A stretch of 64,000 nt of DNA, from positions 1-64,000 of the forward strand of contig NZ_JAJAQI010000001.1 in NCBI RefSeq assembly GCF_020523605.1, written 5' to 3'. The notes below the pieces were generated by a model. That model searched no databases. It saw nothing but the letters and a program-made list of their open reading frames with translations, and was not told the DNA's origin. This document shows positions 49,604-58,093 of this stretch, piece by piece; the stretch's first letter is position 1, and each line of letters starts with the position of its first letter. Source of the DNA: Roseicella aerolata (GTDB lineage Bacteria > Pseudomonadota > Alphaproteobacteria > Acetobacterales > Acetobacteraceae). The position numbers were made by a program, and so were the translations under genes.

Positions 49604-50436
49604 CAGCCCCTCCGGAACAGCACGCTGCCCAGCCACCCCGCCAGGGCGGCGAACAGGATGCAGACGACACCGTAGACCAGCGGCTGGTTCTGCGCGACGG
49701 TCGCGACGCGATCCGCCATGCCCACCCGGTCCACGCGGAATTCCAGTTCCTGCCGCGCCACGATCCGGCGGGAGCGGACCAGCAGCACCTCCACCCGGTA
49801 GTCGCCGGTGGGCACCGAGGCCGGCAGCGGCAACCGTACATGGAACAACCGGCTGCCGGCGATCTCGACCGGCTCGCTGTCCTCCAGCCACAGGCCGGAT
49901 TTCCGTTCCAGGTCCAGCAGCGCGGCGCGGAAATTGGGGGAACGGGCGCCGGTGCTGGCGAGCGGCAGGGCATCGAGGCCGAGCGCGTTCCGCAGTCGCT
50001 CCTCCTCCGGCAGGATCTGCCAGGCCGGGCGGGTGCCGGAGACCACGTAGTAGCCGGGCACCCCGGAGAAGCGGGCGGAGGGGCCGTTCACCCAGATCAC
50101 GCCGGCGACCGAGACCTTGCGGCGGACCACGATCGGCCGCGTCGGCCCGCGGGCGACCACGATCACCTCATCCCCGCCCGGGCCGATCGGCTGCTCCGTG
50201 CTGCCGAAGACGACGAGGGAAGCGCCGGTGAAGCCGGTGGTGACCTCAATATCCGTCCGCGACAGGGCGGCGACCAGCGGCAGTTCCTGCGCCAGGGCGC
50301 GCAGCGGCAGCGCCGGCAGCAGGAACAGCAGGCCGGCCAGCATCCGGGCGGGCCAGCGGGACCCGGGGCGGGCCGCGGCCCCGGCGCGCCCGATGGCCCC
50401 GCGGCACCGGGCGGCTGGCGGGGCCGCCGGCCTCAC
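49603..50436 (-). CDS. TIGR02186 family membrane-anchored protein
   Basis: A 277-residue protein with an N-terminal signal/anchor (RMLAGLLFLLPALPLRALAQ) and a C-terminal membrane segment (LVYGVVCILFAALAGWLGSVL). Between them is a periplasmic region beginning LPLVAALSRTDIEVTTGFTGASLVVFG, with VVVARGPTRPIVVRRK and AGVIWVNGPSARFSGVPGYYVVS. This is the TIGR02186 family, usually found next to TauE/SafE transporters. Function unknown. The GTG at 50434-50436 overlaps the TGA of the TauE gene (GTGA). An ATG at 50341-50343 is an alternative that would still begin the hydrophobic segment. Confidence 0.85.
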   Translation of the reverse strand: MRPAAPPAARCRGAIGRAGAAARPGSRWPARMLAGLLFLLPALPLRALAQELPLVAALSRTDIEVTTGFTGASLVVFGSTEQPIGPGGDEVIVVARGPTRPIVVRRKVSVAGVIWVNGPSARFSGVPGYYVVSGTRPAWQILPEEERLRNALGLDALPLASTGARSPNFRAALLDLERKSGLWLEDSEPVEIAGSRLFHVRLPLPASVPTGDYRVEVLLVRSRRIVARQELEFRVDRVGMADRVATVAQNQPLVYGVVCILFAALAGWLGSVLFRRG

Positions 50437-51341
50437 AGCGCCGGCCCGGTGCTGAACAGGTTCTCCGGCGGCCGCAGCAGGCCCCAGAGCAGGCTGAGCG
50501 CGACGCCGAGCACGAGCAGGCCGAGCAGCGCCCGCGTCTCCTCCCCCCGCAGCCGCGTGCCCATCTGGGCGCCGAATTGCGCCCCGGCCACGCCGCCCGC
50601 CAGCAGCAGCAGGGTCAGCAGCACGTCCACGGTGCCGAGCTGCACCGCCGCCAGCAGCGTCACATTGGCCGCGACGAAGACCACCTGGAAGAGCGAGGTG
50701 CCGATGACCACCGAGGTCGGCATGCCGAGCAGATAGATCATCGCCGGCACCAGCATGAAGCCGCCGCCGACGCCCATGACCGCCGAGAGCAGGCCGATGC
50801 CGGCCCCGATGAGGAAGGGCGGAATGACCGAGATGTAGAGGCGGGATTTCCGGAACCGCATCTTCAGCGGCAGGCCGTGCGCCCAGAAATGCTCGTGCAG
50901 CTTCCGGCGCGTGGCGGTGCGGCGGCGGAGGATCGCCTTCACGCTCTCCACCACCATCAACCCGCCGACCGTGCCGAGAACGACCACGTAGAAGAGCGAG
51001 ACGGCCAGGTCGACCTGGCCCACCCGCCGGAGCAGGGCGAACAATTGCACGCCCGCAACCGAGCCGACGAACCCGCCCGCCAGCAGCACCGTGCCCATCC
51101 TCGCGTCCACATTGCCGCGCCGCCACTGCGCGATCAGGCCGGAGACCGAGGCGCCGAGGGTCTGGTTGGCGCCGGAGGCGACCGCGACCGGGGAGGGGAT
51201 GCCGACGAGGATGAGCAGCGGCGTCAGCAGGAAGCCGCCGCCGACGCCGAACAGGCCGGAGAGCCAGCCCACGCCGAAGCCGATGCCCATGAGCAGGAAG
51301 GCATCCACCGACATCTCGGCGATCGGCAGATAGACCTGCAT
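50433..51341 (-). CDS. TauE/SafE family sulfite exporter-like permease (TSUP)
   Basis: A 302-residue protein with about eight membrane segments. It has FGVGGGFLLTPLLILVGIPSPVAVASGANQTLGAS in the N-terminal half and MGVGGGFMLVPAMIYLLGMPTSVVIGTSLFQ in the C-terminal half: the duplicated G-G-G-F/P-x-L signature of TSUP. It is predicted to export sulfite or an organosulfur anion. It is translated together with the TIGR02186 gene (4-bp overlap). An ATG at 51339-51341 is the start. Its divergent neighbour is a conserved membrane protein. Confidence 0.9.
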   Translation of the reverse strand: MQVYLPIAEMSVDAFLLMGIGFGVGWLSGLFGVGGGFLLTPLLILVGIPSPVAVASGANQTLGASVSGLIAQWRRGNVDARMGTVLLAGGFVGSVAGVQLFALLRRVGQVDLAVSLFYVVVLGTVGGLMVVESVKAILRRRTATRRKLHEHFWAHGLPLKMRFRKSRLYISVIPPFLIGAGIGLLSAVMGVGGGFMLVPAMIYLLGMPTSVVIGTSLFQVVFVAANVTLLAAVQLGTVDVLLTLLLLAGGVAGAQFGAQMGTRLRGEETRALLGLLVLGVALSLLWGLLRPPENLFSTGPAL

Positions 51342-51547
51342 CGCGGGTTCCAGGCCAGCAGCGGGCGGGGGGCAAGCGGCATTTGGACCGCCCCTGTGGC
51401 ATGAGCAAGGCAGAATCCGCACGCCCCCCGCATCGCGGCCACAGCGTGGCATGGTTGCCATGGTGGAGGCAGGTCCATGCCGCGGCACCGAACCATCCGG
51501 CAGGCGCGACGTTCAGCGATCGCAACCGGAACCGGGACTCTGAACCC

Positions 51548-52462
51548 ATGCCTACGACGACCACGGGCGCCGCCGCCTACGGCACAGGCCTGCCGGAGGG
51601 CGCGCCCGCCCTCCCGCCCCGCATCTCCTGGGGCGCGGTCCTCGCCGGCGGCGTCGTCGCCGTCGCGGTCGGCACCATGCTGAACATCCTCGGCGCCGCG
51701 ATCGGCGCCACCACCGTGGATGCCACCACGGGCGATACGCCCGCCGCCTCCAGCTTCGGCATCGCCACCGGCGTCTGGCTGTTGATCGCCAATACGATCG
51801 GCCTCGCAGTCGGCGGCTATGTCGCCGCCCGGCTGTCCGGCACCGCGGATGCGACCGACAGCGTGCTGCACGGCCTTTCGGTCTGGGCCATCGGCTTCCT
51901 GCTCTCGGCCGTGCTGCTCGGCAATGTCATCGCCGGCGCCACCAGCACCGCCATGCAGGGCGCGTCCTCCGTCCTCGGCGGCGTGGCGCAGGGCGCGGGG
52001 CAGGCAGCCTCCGCCGCGGCCGGCCCGGCCACCCAGGCGGCGCAGCAGCTGGACCCGCAGCAGCTGGTGGAGCGGGCGCAGACCGCGCTGCGCACCGGCG
52101 GCGAGCCGGCGCAGATGACCAGCGACCAACGCAACGCCGAGATCGCCCAGCTGCTGACCCGCCGGGTCACCGATGGCAACCTGGCGCAGGGCGACCGTGA
52201 GCGGCTGACCCGGCTGGTCTCGGCCGAGTACAACATCCCGCCCGAGGAAGCGCAGCGCCGGCTGAGTCAGGTGGAGCAGCAGGCGACCCAGACGCTGCAG
52301 GATGCCGAGCGGCGCGCCCGCGAGGCCGCCGATGCCACGGCCACCGCCGCCGCGGTCGCGGCCTACTGGATCTTCGCGGCCATGATCCTCGGCGCCGTCG
52401 CGGCGGTGCTGGGCGCGCGGATGGGGACGCGGAGCATGGAGGGGGTCCGCAGCTACGCATGA
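51548..52462 (+). CDS. Hypothetical integral membrane protein with a helical loop
   Basis: A 304-residue protein, Ala/Gly/Thr-rich. The N-terminal membrane segments begin ISWGAVLAGGVVAVAVGTMLNILGAAIG, then SFGIATGVWLLIANTIGLAVGGYVAARL, then SVWAIGFLLSAVLLGNVIAGA. A long soluble helical region (QAASAAAGPATQAAQQLDPQQLVERAQTALRTG...QRRLSQVEQQATQTLQDAERRAREAAD, about 155-270) follows, and a last membrane segment (AYWIFAAMILGAVAAVLGARMG). It resembles the PRC/YrzE-like TM family of unknown function. ATG at 51548 fits. It is a single gene, divergent from the TSUP permease. Confidence 0.75.
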   Translation: MPTTTTGAAAYGTGLPEGAPALPPRISWGAVLAGGVVAVAVGTMLNILGAAIGATTVDATTGDTPAASSFGIATGVWLLIANTIGLAVGGYVAARLSGTADATDSVLHGLSVWAIGFLLSAVLLGNVIAGATSTAMQGASSVLGGVAQGAGQAASAAAGPATQAAQQLDPQQLVERAQTALRTGGEPAQMTSDQRNAEIAQLLTRRVTDGNLAQGDRERLTRLVSAEYNIPPEEAQRRLSQVEQQATQTLQDAERRAREAADATATAAAVAAYWIFAAMILGAVAAVLGARMGTRSMEGVRSYA

Positions 52463-52541
52463 CCTTCCGAGAGGGGCTTGCCCCTCCCGGAGACTCCCCA
52501 CCGGGGGCCAGGTGGCCCCCGGACCCGGCCCGCTCCCGCCG

Positions 52542-53480
52542 CTACAGCCTGCGGCGGGAGCCCTGGCGGGCCTGGATAGCCTTGCCGCCCGTCTTCTTCC
52601 GGGTGACCGTCACCTGCCGCACCGCCGGCCTCCGCTCCGATGGCTGGCGGCTCGCCACCGGCCGCGCGGGCCGCCGCGCCGGTTCGGTTCGCGCCGCGGG
52701 GGCCGGCGCCGCGGCGGGCGCATCCTCCCCCGGATCCTCCAGCACGTCCGGCTCCGTTTCCGTGGCGCGGCCGAGTTCCGCGTCACGGTGCTGCCGCCAC
52801 AGGCTGCGCAGCCGGGCATAGGTGTCGAGCGAGTTGGTCCGCAGATCCTCCAGCGTCTCGATGTTCCGCTCCCGCGCATCCAGGCCGAGCGCCGCGCCGC
52901 GGCCGAGGCTGGTGAGGAAGGGGCTCGGGTAGTTGACCGGATTGAGGAAGCCGTTGCCGATCATCCCCGCGAATTCGCGGGGATTGGACGGTCCGGCGAT
53001 GGGCAGCATCAGATAGGGCCCGTCGCCGACGCCCCAGGCCGCCAGCGTCTGGCCGAGATCCGCCACCTGCTTCGGCGGCCCGCCGACAGGTTCCAGGTCG
53101 AACATCCCGGCCAGGCCGAAGGTGCTGTTGACCACGAAGCGCATGACGGAGGTGCCTGCCTCGACCGGCCGGCCCTGCAGCAGGCGGTTGGCGGCGACCG
53201 CCGGCTCGTTCAGGTTTTCCAGCACGTTGCGGATGCGGGCGCGCGGCCAGGGACCCAGGATGTCCCGGTAGGCCAGGGCGACCGGTTTGATCACCGCATC
53301 ATCGAGCGCGAAGTTGAAGTCGAGGATGCGGCGGTTGGTCGCCTCGAAAGGGTCGTTCGGGTCGGTGGGCATGGCGGCCGTCGGTGCGCCGGCCACCGCC
53401 CCGTCCTGCCGCACGCCGTCCCGCGCGCAGGCGCCGAGCACGAGGGCCAGGCAGAGCAGGGCAGGGGCGGGGCGTTTCAT
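52542..53480 (-). CDS. mlaA: MlaA/VacJ family lipoprotein
   Basis: The outer-membrane lipoprotein of the Mla phospholipid transport system, which removes mislocalised phospholipids from the outer leaflet. The N-terminus ALLCLALVLGAC is a lipobox with Cys18. The body shows DPNDPFEATNRRILDFNFALDDAVIKPVALAYR, LQGRPVEAGTSVMRFVVNSTFGLAGMFDLE, AAWGVGDGPYLMLPIAGPSNPREFAG and IETLEDLRTNSLDTYARLRSLWRQHRDAEL. An extra Arg/Pro/Ala-rich tail follows (about 230-312), beyond the family core. The ATG at 53478-53480 is fixed by the signal. No mlaFEDCB genes are adjacent. Confidence 0.93.
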   Translation of the reverse strand: MKRPAPALLCLALVLGACARDGVRQDGAVAGAPTAAMPTDPNDPFEATNRRILDFNFALDDAVIKPVALAYRDILGPWPRARIRNVLENLNEPAVAANRLLQGRPVEAGTSVMRFVVNSTFGLAGMFDLEPVGGPPKQVADLGQTLAAWGVGDGPYLMLPIAGPSNPREFAGMIGNGFLNPVNYPSPFLTSLGRGAALGLDARERNIETLEDLRTNSLDTYARLRSLWRQHRDAELGRATETEPDVLEDPGEDAPAAAPAPAARTEPARRPARPVASRQPSERRPAVRQVTVTRKKTGGKAIQARQGSRRRL

Positions 53481-53512
53481 GCAGGGCAGGACCGGGCGGG
53501 GAAGGCTCATCC

Positions 53513-53671
53513 TAGAGCAGATCGCGGACGGGCGTGAGCGGCCGGATGCGTGAATCTGCTCGGCGAACAAAGAGCAGATCGCGGACGGGCGTGAACGGCC
53601 GGATGCGTGAATCTGCCCGGCAAGCAGGGAACTGCGGCGGATCGGCATTCAGCCTTGAACGCCGATCCGCC
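53513..53671. repeat. Palindrome cluster upstream of mlaA (B-B-A)
   Basis: Two tandem type B copies (53513-53561 and 53570-53618) share AGCAGATCGCGGACGGGCGT and GCCGGATGCGTGAATCTGC. They are the closest pair of B elements in the window and differ at only a few bases. One type A copy follows (53632-53671, arms GCGGATCGGC / GCCGATCCGC). They lie in the divergent-tail gap between the mlaA start and the end of the GH16 gene, just 5' of mlaA. Confidence 0.8.
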
Positions 53672-53716
53672 CCGGGGCGAATGCCGGATGAATGGGCCCA
53701 TGCAGGCGGCGCCCCT

Positions 53717-55210
53717 TCAGGTGAAGAGGACGTCCCTGGCAACCGAGAAGCTGCTGGCCGCGACCTTTTCGAGGAAGACGTGATTGGCGGTGCCGCTGCC
53801 GTAGAAGACATCGGTGCCCGATATCCCCGAATAGGTCGCCGACCGGTAGGTCACCTGCGCGGCGGTCAGGCCCTTGAACACCAGGTCATCGATGCCGGTC
53901 TGGAAGTCCTTGATCCGGTCGAAGCCGTCCCCGGCGGAGAAGACGAAGTCGTCCTCGCCGGCATAGCCCGTCATCGTGTCATTGCCACGGCCACCGGTGA
54001 TCGTGTCGTTGCCGGATGTCCCGGTCAGCCAGTTGTTGCCGCTGGTGCCGGTGATGACCCGGCCGGGGGTCGCAACATCGTCGTTCTTGATCGTGCCGGT
54101 GGCCTCCGCCCGGGCGATGGTGCCGCCCACCGGCGCGGAGAGGCGCAGGAGGAGCGTCTCATCCGGCTCGACCAGACTGTCCTGCGTGGTCTGGACGGTG
54201 ACCGCCTTGCTGGTCTCGCCCGCGGCGAAGGTCAGGGTGCCACTCCTTGCGGTGTAATCCGAACCGGCCACCGCGGAGCCATTGGCGGTGCCGTAGCTGA
54301 CGGTGACCTGGTGCGTGCTCGCCGCGCTGAGCGATACGGTGAAGCTCAGCACCCCACCTTCGGTGACTTGCGCATCCGCCACGCTGATCGTCGGATCGGG
54401 CGGCGCGGGCTTCGGGGCCGCATAGCTCATGGAGGTGACGTAGAGCACATTCGTCGGGCCGTTCTGCTGCGCCGCGGCCCATTTGGGCTGCATGCCGGCC
54501 CCGAAGCATTCGTTCTCGCCGCCATCGGCATAGGATTTCGGGACGTGCTCGGTGGTGGTCCAGATCAGGGTATTGTCGATGTAGAGCGAGATGCGGTCGG
54601 GCGACCAGTCCATGGCGTAGGTGTGGTACTGCGACATGTCGTAGCCGCTGAACCGGTACACCTGGTACTGGTCGATGGTCTTGCCCGTCGAATCCGTCCC
54701 GGCCCAGTGGATGGTCGAATAGCCGTCGGTGTTCGATTGCGAGGCCTTCTCGAAGAGGTCGAGCTCGGGGCCGGGCCATACATCCGTCGCGGGCCAGAGG
54801 CAGGCGAAGGGACCCGGACCCTCGCTGGGATCGGTCTTCGCGGTGATGGTGTAGAGGCCATAGCCCTGGCCCGCGCTCGCGCCGGTGGGCGCCTGCATCA
54901 TCCCCGCCGCCGCCCAGTTGCTGGCGGCGCTGCTCTTCAGGATGGCCTCGCCATTGCTCAGCGTCACATCGCCCCAGCGGCGGTTCATCTGCCCGAAGCC
55001 GCTATCGAAGCTCTCGCTCCAGACGGTGTTGTAGCGGGAGGTGTCGAGCGTGGCCGGGACCGGCGTGTCGGAGAGGGTGGTGGAGGCGAGGCTGACCGTT
55101 CCCTTGTGGTTGCTGGACGGCGCCAGGCCGGGAATGCGGGTCTGCATGTGCATGATCGCCTGCTCGGGCAGATGATCGGGCAGGCGGTCGAGCAGCATCG
55201 GATCAGGCAT
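53717..55210 (-). CDS. Secreted family 16 glycoside hydrolase with Calx-beta and RTX domains
   Basis: A 497-residue extracellular beta-glucanase-like protein. The GH16 domain (about 60-265) carries the catalytic ExDxxE motif, Glu149-Leu-Asp151-Leu-Phe-Glu154, and WSPDRISLYIDNTLIW. It is followed by a Calx-beta-like domain (about 275-375, ISVADAQVTEGGVLSFTVSL, DYTARSGTLTFAAGET) and C-terminal calcium-binding RTX repeats (GTSGNDTITGGRGNDTMTGYAGEDDF). There is no Sec signal peptide and the RTX tail points to type I secretion, although no ABC secretion genes are adjacent. It probably degrades or remodels an extracellular beta-1,3- or 1,4-glycan. Confidence 0.9.
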   Translation of the reverse strand: MPDPMLLDRLPDHLPEQAIMHMQTRIPGLAPSSNHKGTVSLASTTLSDTPVPATLDTSRYNTVWSESFDSGFGQMNRRWGDVTLSNGEAILKSSAASNWAAAGMMQAPTGASAGQGYGLYTITAKTDPSEGPGPFACLWPATDVWPGPELDLFEKASQSNTDGYSTIHWAGTDSTGKTIDQYQVYRFSGYDMSQYHTYAMDWSPDRISLYIDNTLIWTTTEHVPKSYADGGENECFGAGMQPKWAAAQQNGPTNVLYVTSMSYAAPKPAPPDPTISVADAQVTEGGVLSFTVSLSAASTHQVTVSYGTANGSAVAGSDYTARSGTLTFAAGETSKAVTVQTTQDSLVEPDETLLLRLSAPVGGTIARAEATGTIKNDDVATPGRVITGTSGNNWLTGTSGNDTITGGRGNDTMTGYAGEDDFVFSAGDGFDRIKDFQTGIDDLVFKGLTAAQVTYRSATYSGISGTDVFYGSGTANHVFLEKVAASSFSVARDVLFT

Positions 55211-55520
55211 GGCGAACGGCTTCCCCCCCGGGATGATGCTGAAGGCCGGGATGGCGGCCGAACCAGCGGTTTCATCCTTCGGGGTCGCTCCCGCTCGGTC
55301 AAGAACACTTCGATGTACTAATCTTCATGCGGGACCGCCGCCCGCCCGATGCCGGAGCCCGGCAGCCTTCGGGCCTCCTCCGGCGCAGCGGGCGCAGACG
55401 GGCGCGGTACCTTGCACCCTGCGCCTGGCGGCGCCGACATGCCACGGCACGGAACGCCGCTTGGATCGGCAGGCATGGGGCGGCGCGTCCCCGCCATGAA
55501 CCGGCCGAGGAGCCGGCCGG
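55211..55520. other. 310-bp intergenic region with no recognisable feature
   Basis: This lies between the 5' end of the GH16 gene and the 3' end of the DUF4384-like gene. It is expected to hold the GH16 promoter; a locally AT-richer stretch (CACTTCGATGTACTAATCTT, 55306-55325) is the only candidate. No small gene or palindrome is seen. Confidence 0.4.
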
Positions 55521-56705
55521 TCACTCCACCCGGATCTCCAGCGCGGCGCGCGCCAGGCGAGGGCCGCCGGCGGCTTCGAAGATCCCGTCCAGCGCCTCCG
55601 CCAGCCCGTCCGGCAAGGGCGTGCCGGAGGCGTCGAGCAGCGCCGGCGGCAGCGCCGGCCCGATATCCCGCTCCGCCAGCCAGCAGCGCACGCGCTCCGT
55701 CCCGCGCGGGCCGGCCCGCAGCGCCAGGCTCTGCCGTTGCGCCGAGAGCGAGGCCGGCGCGGCGGCGGGCAGCCGGGCGCCGCCGACGGCACCGGCCGGG
55801 AAGACCGCCACCACCCCGCCATCGCTGCGGGCCGAGACGCAGTAGAGCCAGCCATCCTGCCCGGCCATCGCCACCAGGCCGATCGCCTCGGCCGGGGCAT
55901 AGACCGGGCTCCGCCCGCGCTCGGTGCTGAGCCAGAGCTCGGGCGGCAGGCTGGCCCGGGCGAGGCGGCGCAGCGCCGCCTCATGCTGCTCGCGGCAGCC
56001 GAGCAGCAGTCCCTGCGCCAGGGCCGCGGCCTCGGAGGGCGCGGGCGTGGCCAGCACGCGGAAGGTGAGCGTCGCCAGGACCTGTCCCCTGATCTCCCCT
56101 CTGATCTCCCCCCTGGCCTGCCCCTCCGCCATCACCTCGAAGGCGTCGCCATCCTCGATCGTCAGGTCGCCCGGCCATTCGATGCGGGCGGCGCCCGCCG
56201 GCCAGGCGAGGCGGCGCAGGCTGCCGCGGCGGCGCAGGGCGATCTCCGTCCGCTCCGCCGCGGGACGCAACAGCCAGACCGTATCCGCGGGGCGCAGGCA
56301 CCAGGTGCCCGACCGATCGGTCTCCACGGCAATGTCGGCCGGCGGCGGCGACCGCCGGCCGAGGGTCGCGCGCGTGCCGCCGATGGCGCTGGCATCGAGG
56401 CCGCGCAGGCGGAAGGCGCCGGCGAGCGCTGCCGCCGAGCCCTCCTGCCCGCCCGGCAGGGTGGGATCGAAGCGCGTCTCGAGCGGGCCGCGCAGCCGCA
56501 GCATCTCGCCCGAGCGGAGCAGCAGCGTCATGCTGGCGCCGTCCGGCAGCCGCAGCCGCTCGCCGGGCGCGAGCACCATGCCCGGCGCATAGCCGGGCGC
56601 CGTCGCGCTCAGCAGCACGGCGCCCTCCGCGGCCCGCGCGGCCTGGCCGGCGGCGCAGCCCAGCAGCAATGCCGCGATGATGGCGGGGAGGCTCCTCGGC
56701 AACAT
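55521..56705 (-). CDS. Secreted DUF4384-like protein
   Basis: A 394-residue protein with a signal peptide (LPAIIAALLLGCAAGQAARAAE; LLGC could also be a lipobox). An early region, LLSATAPGYAPGMVLAPGERLRLPDGASMTLLLRSGEMLRLRGPLET, resembles FecR-like strands. The C-terminal ~120 residues contain VYAPAEAIGLVAMAGQDGWLYCVSARSDGGVVAVFPAG, the typical DUF4384 pattern of extracytoplasmic signalling proteins. A small tandem GEIRGEIRG lies near residue 200. DUF4384 often accompanies caspase-like or Ser/Thr-kinase genes, and here a caspase-FGE gene lies 1.4 kb away. It is divergent from the DUF4399 pair. Exact role unknown. Confidence 0.7.
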   Translation of the reverse strand: MLPRSLPAIIAALLLGCAAGQAARAAEGAVLLSATAPGYAPGMVLAPGERLRLPDGASMTLLLRSGEMLRLRGPLETRFDPTLPGGQEGSAAALAGAFRLRGLDASAIGGTRATLGRRSPPPADIAVETDRSGTWCLRPADTVWLLRPAAERTEIALRRRGSLRRLAWPAGAARIEWPGDLTIEDGDAFEVMAEGQARGEIRGEIRGQVLATLTFRVLATPAPSEAAALAQGLLLGCREQHEAALRRLARASLPPELWLSTERGRSPVYAPAEAIGLVAMAGQDGWLYCVSARSDGGVVAVFPAGAVGGARLPAAAPASLSAQRQSLALRAGPRGTERVRCWLAERDIGPALPPALLDASGTPLPDGLAEALDGIFEAAGGPRLARAALEIRVE

Positions 56706-56887
56706 GGCATCCTCCTACGCGCGGCAGCCTGCCGCAGGCGGCGCATCCCTGCTGTGATGCGCGGCACAGGCCGTGCGGGTCCGATGATGCCGAAAACGTT
56801 CCTTGAACTCGGGCGGAGGGCGGCGTGCAGTTGGCACCGGCCAGGTTGCCCTGGGGACACCCGCTCTTGACCGAGGGAGAGGGCAGG

Positions 56888-57316
56888 ATGACGGTCAGCC
56901 GACTCCTCGTGGTCCTTTTCGCCGCGCTGCTGCTCGCCGGGCCGCCGGCCAGCGCGCAGCGCCGTTCGATGCCGGAGGAGGCGCGCGTCTACATCCTCTG
57001 GCCCTATGACGGGATGGCGATCCGCGGCGGCTTCTGGGTGCGGATGGGGCTGAGCGAGGGCGGCATCGCGCCGGCGAATGTCGAGAAGGCGCTGACCGGG
57101 CACCACCACCTGCTGGTGGATGTGGACCTGCCGGCCATGGACAAGCCGATCCCGAACGACCGCAACCACCTGCATTTCGGCCTCGGCCAGACCGAGGCGC
57201 GGCTGGAACTGCCGCCGGGCAGGCACACGCTGCAACTGCTGCTCGGCGATGCGGACCATGTGCCGCACGACCCGCCGCTCTATTCGAAGCGGATCACCAT
57301 CACCGTGCTGCCCTGA
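56888..57316 (+). CDS. DUF4399 protein (first of tandem pair)
   Basis: A 142-residue secreted protein: signal SRLLVVLFAALLLAGPPASAQ, then EARVYILWPYDGMAIRGGFWVRMGLSEGGIAP and TGHHHLLVDVDLPAMDKPIPNDRNHLHFGLGQTEARLELPPGRHTLQLLLGDADHVPHDPP. The conserved His (GHHHLL, NHLHFG, DHVPH) look like metal ligands, possibly copper. The ATG at 56888 follows GGCAGG. It is a paralogue of the next gene, 59 bp downstream. Confidence 0.85.
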   Translation: MTVSRLLVVLFAALLLAGPPASAQRRSMPEEARVYILWPYDGMAIRGGFWVRMGLSEGGIAPANVEKALTGHHHLLVDVDLPAMDKPIPNDRNHLHFGLGQTEARLELPPGRHTLQLLLGDADHVPHDPPLYSKRITITVLP

Positions 57317-57375
57317 GGCGGGGCGGTGACGGTCTGAACCGGTCCGCCCGGCCGGGCGGGCCAGCAGGGAGGGAG

Positions 57376-57927
57376 ATGGGGATGCCCGCCACGCGACGCC
57401 TCGTGCTGCTGGTCTCGGCCGCCGCGATGGGCCGCGCCGCGGCCCAGGTTCCGGCCCAGGATCAGCCGCAGGACCCGGGCCATGCCCATGGCGCGCCGCC
57501 GCCCGGGGAAGGCCAGGCCGCGACGCCGCGGGTGCGCGTCCCCGCCCCGCCGGATGCCTATTGCTATATCGGCTGGCCGCAGGACCGGCAGGTCATCAGC
57601 GGCACGCGCTTCAAGGTCTGGTTCGGCACGCGCAATTTCGGCGTCGCCCCGGCCGGCGTCACCACGCGCAATACCGGCCACCACCACCTGCTGATCAACG
57701 TGCCTCTGCCGCCGCTCGACAAGCCGATCCCGAACGACCGCAACCACCTGCATTTCGGCCTGGGCCAGACCGAGACCATGCTGGAATTGCCGCCGGGGAC
57801 GCATACCCTGCAACTGCTGATGGGCGATGCGGACCATGTGCCGCATGACCCGCCGGTGATGTCGAAGCGCATCACCATCACCGTGCGTCCGGGCCGGCCG
57901 CAGGCGATGGCATCGGGGCCGCAATAG
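57376..57927 (+). CDS. DUF4399 protein (second of tandem pair)
   Basis: A 183-residue paralogue of the preceding gene. It has a probable signal peptide (RRLVLLVSAAAMGRAAA), a Pro/Gln/His-containing linker (QPQDPGHAHGAPPPGEG) that the first lacks, then PDAYCYIGWPQDRQVISGTRFKVWFGTRNFGVAPAGV and a GHHHLL...NHLHFG...DHVPHDPP block that is nearly identical to the first copy. The duplicate suggests heterodimer or dosage roles. ATG at 57376 with GGGAGGGAG upstream. It is expected to be cotranscribed with the first. Confidence 0.85.
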   Translation: MGMPATRRLVLLVSAAAMGRAAAQVPAQDQPQDPGHAHGAPPPGEGQAATPRVRVPAPPDAYCYIGWPQDRQVISGTRFKVWFGTRNFGVAPAGVTTRNTGHHHLLINVPLPPLDKPIPNDRNHLHFGLGQTETMLELPPGTHTLQLLMGDADHVPHDPPVMSKRITITVRPGRPQAMASGPQ

Positions 57928-58093
57928 GCCGCGCCGCGCAGGTGCTGCACCGTGCCCGGCGGGCTCGGCCATGGCCTGGAAGGGCCGGTTGCGCGGCCTG
58001 GTCGGGTCCAGTCAGGCCGCGTTTGCTCCACCGCAGATCGTGGCGGACCGTGAGAGGCCGCGCGCCCGACTCTGCCCGCTGTAGTGGCACGGC

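Noticed and set aside
53480-53648. N-terminal extension of MlaA with repeated [15 protein letters not shown]
   Set aside because: This peptide is a translation of the type B palindromes. The lipoprotein signal starting at 53480 shows where the gene begins.
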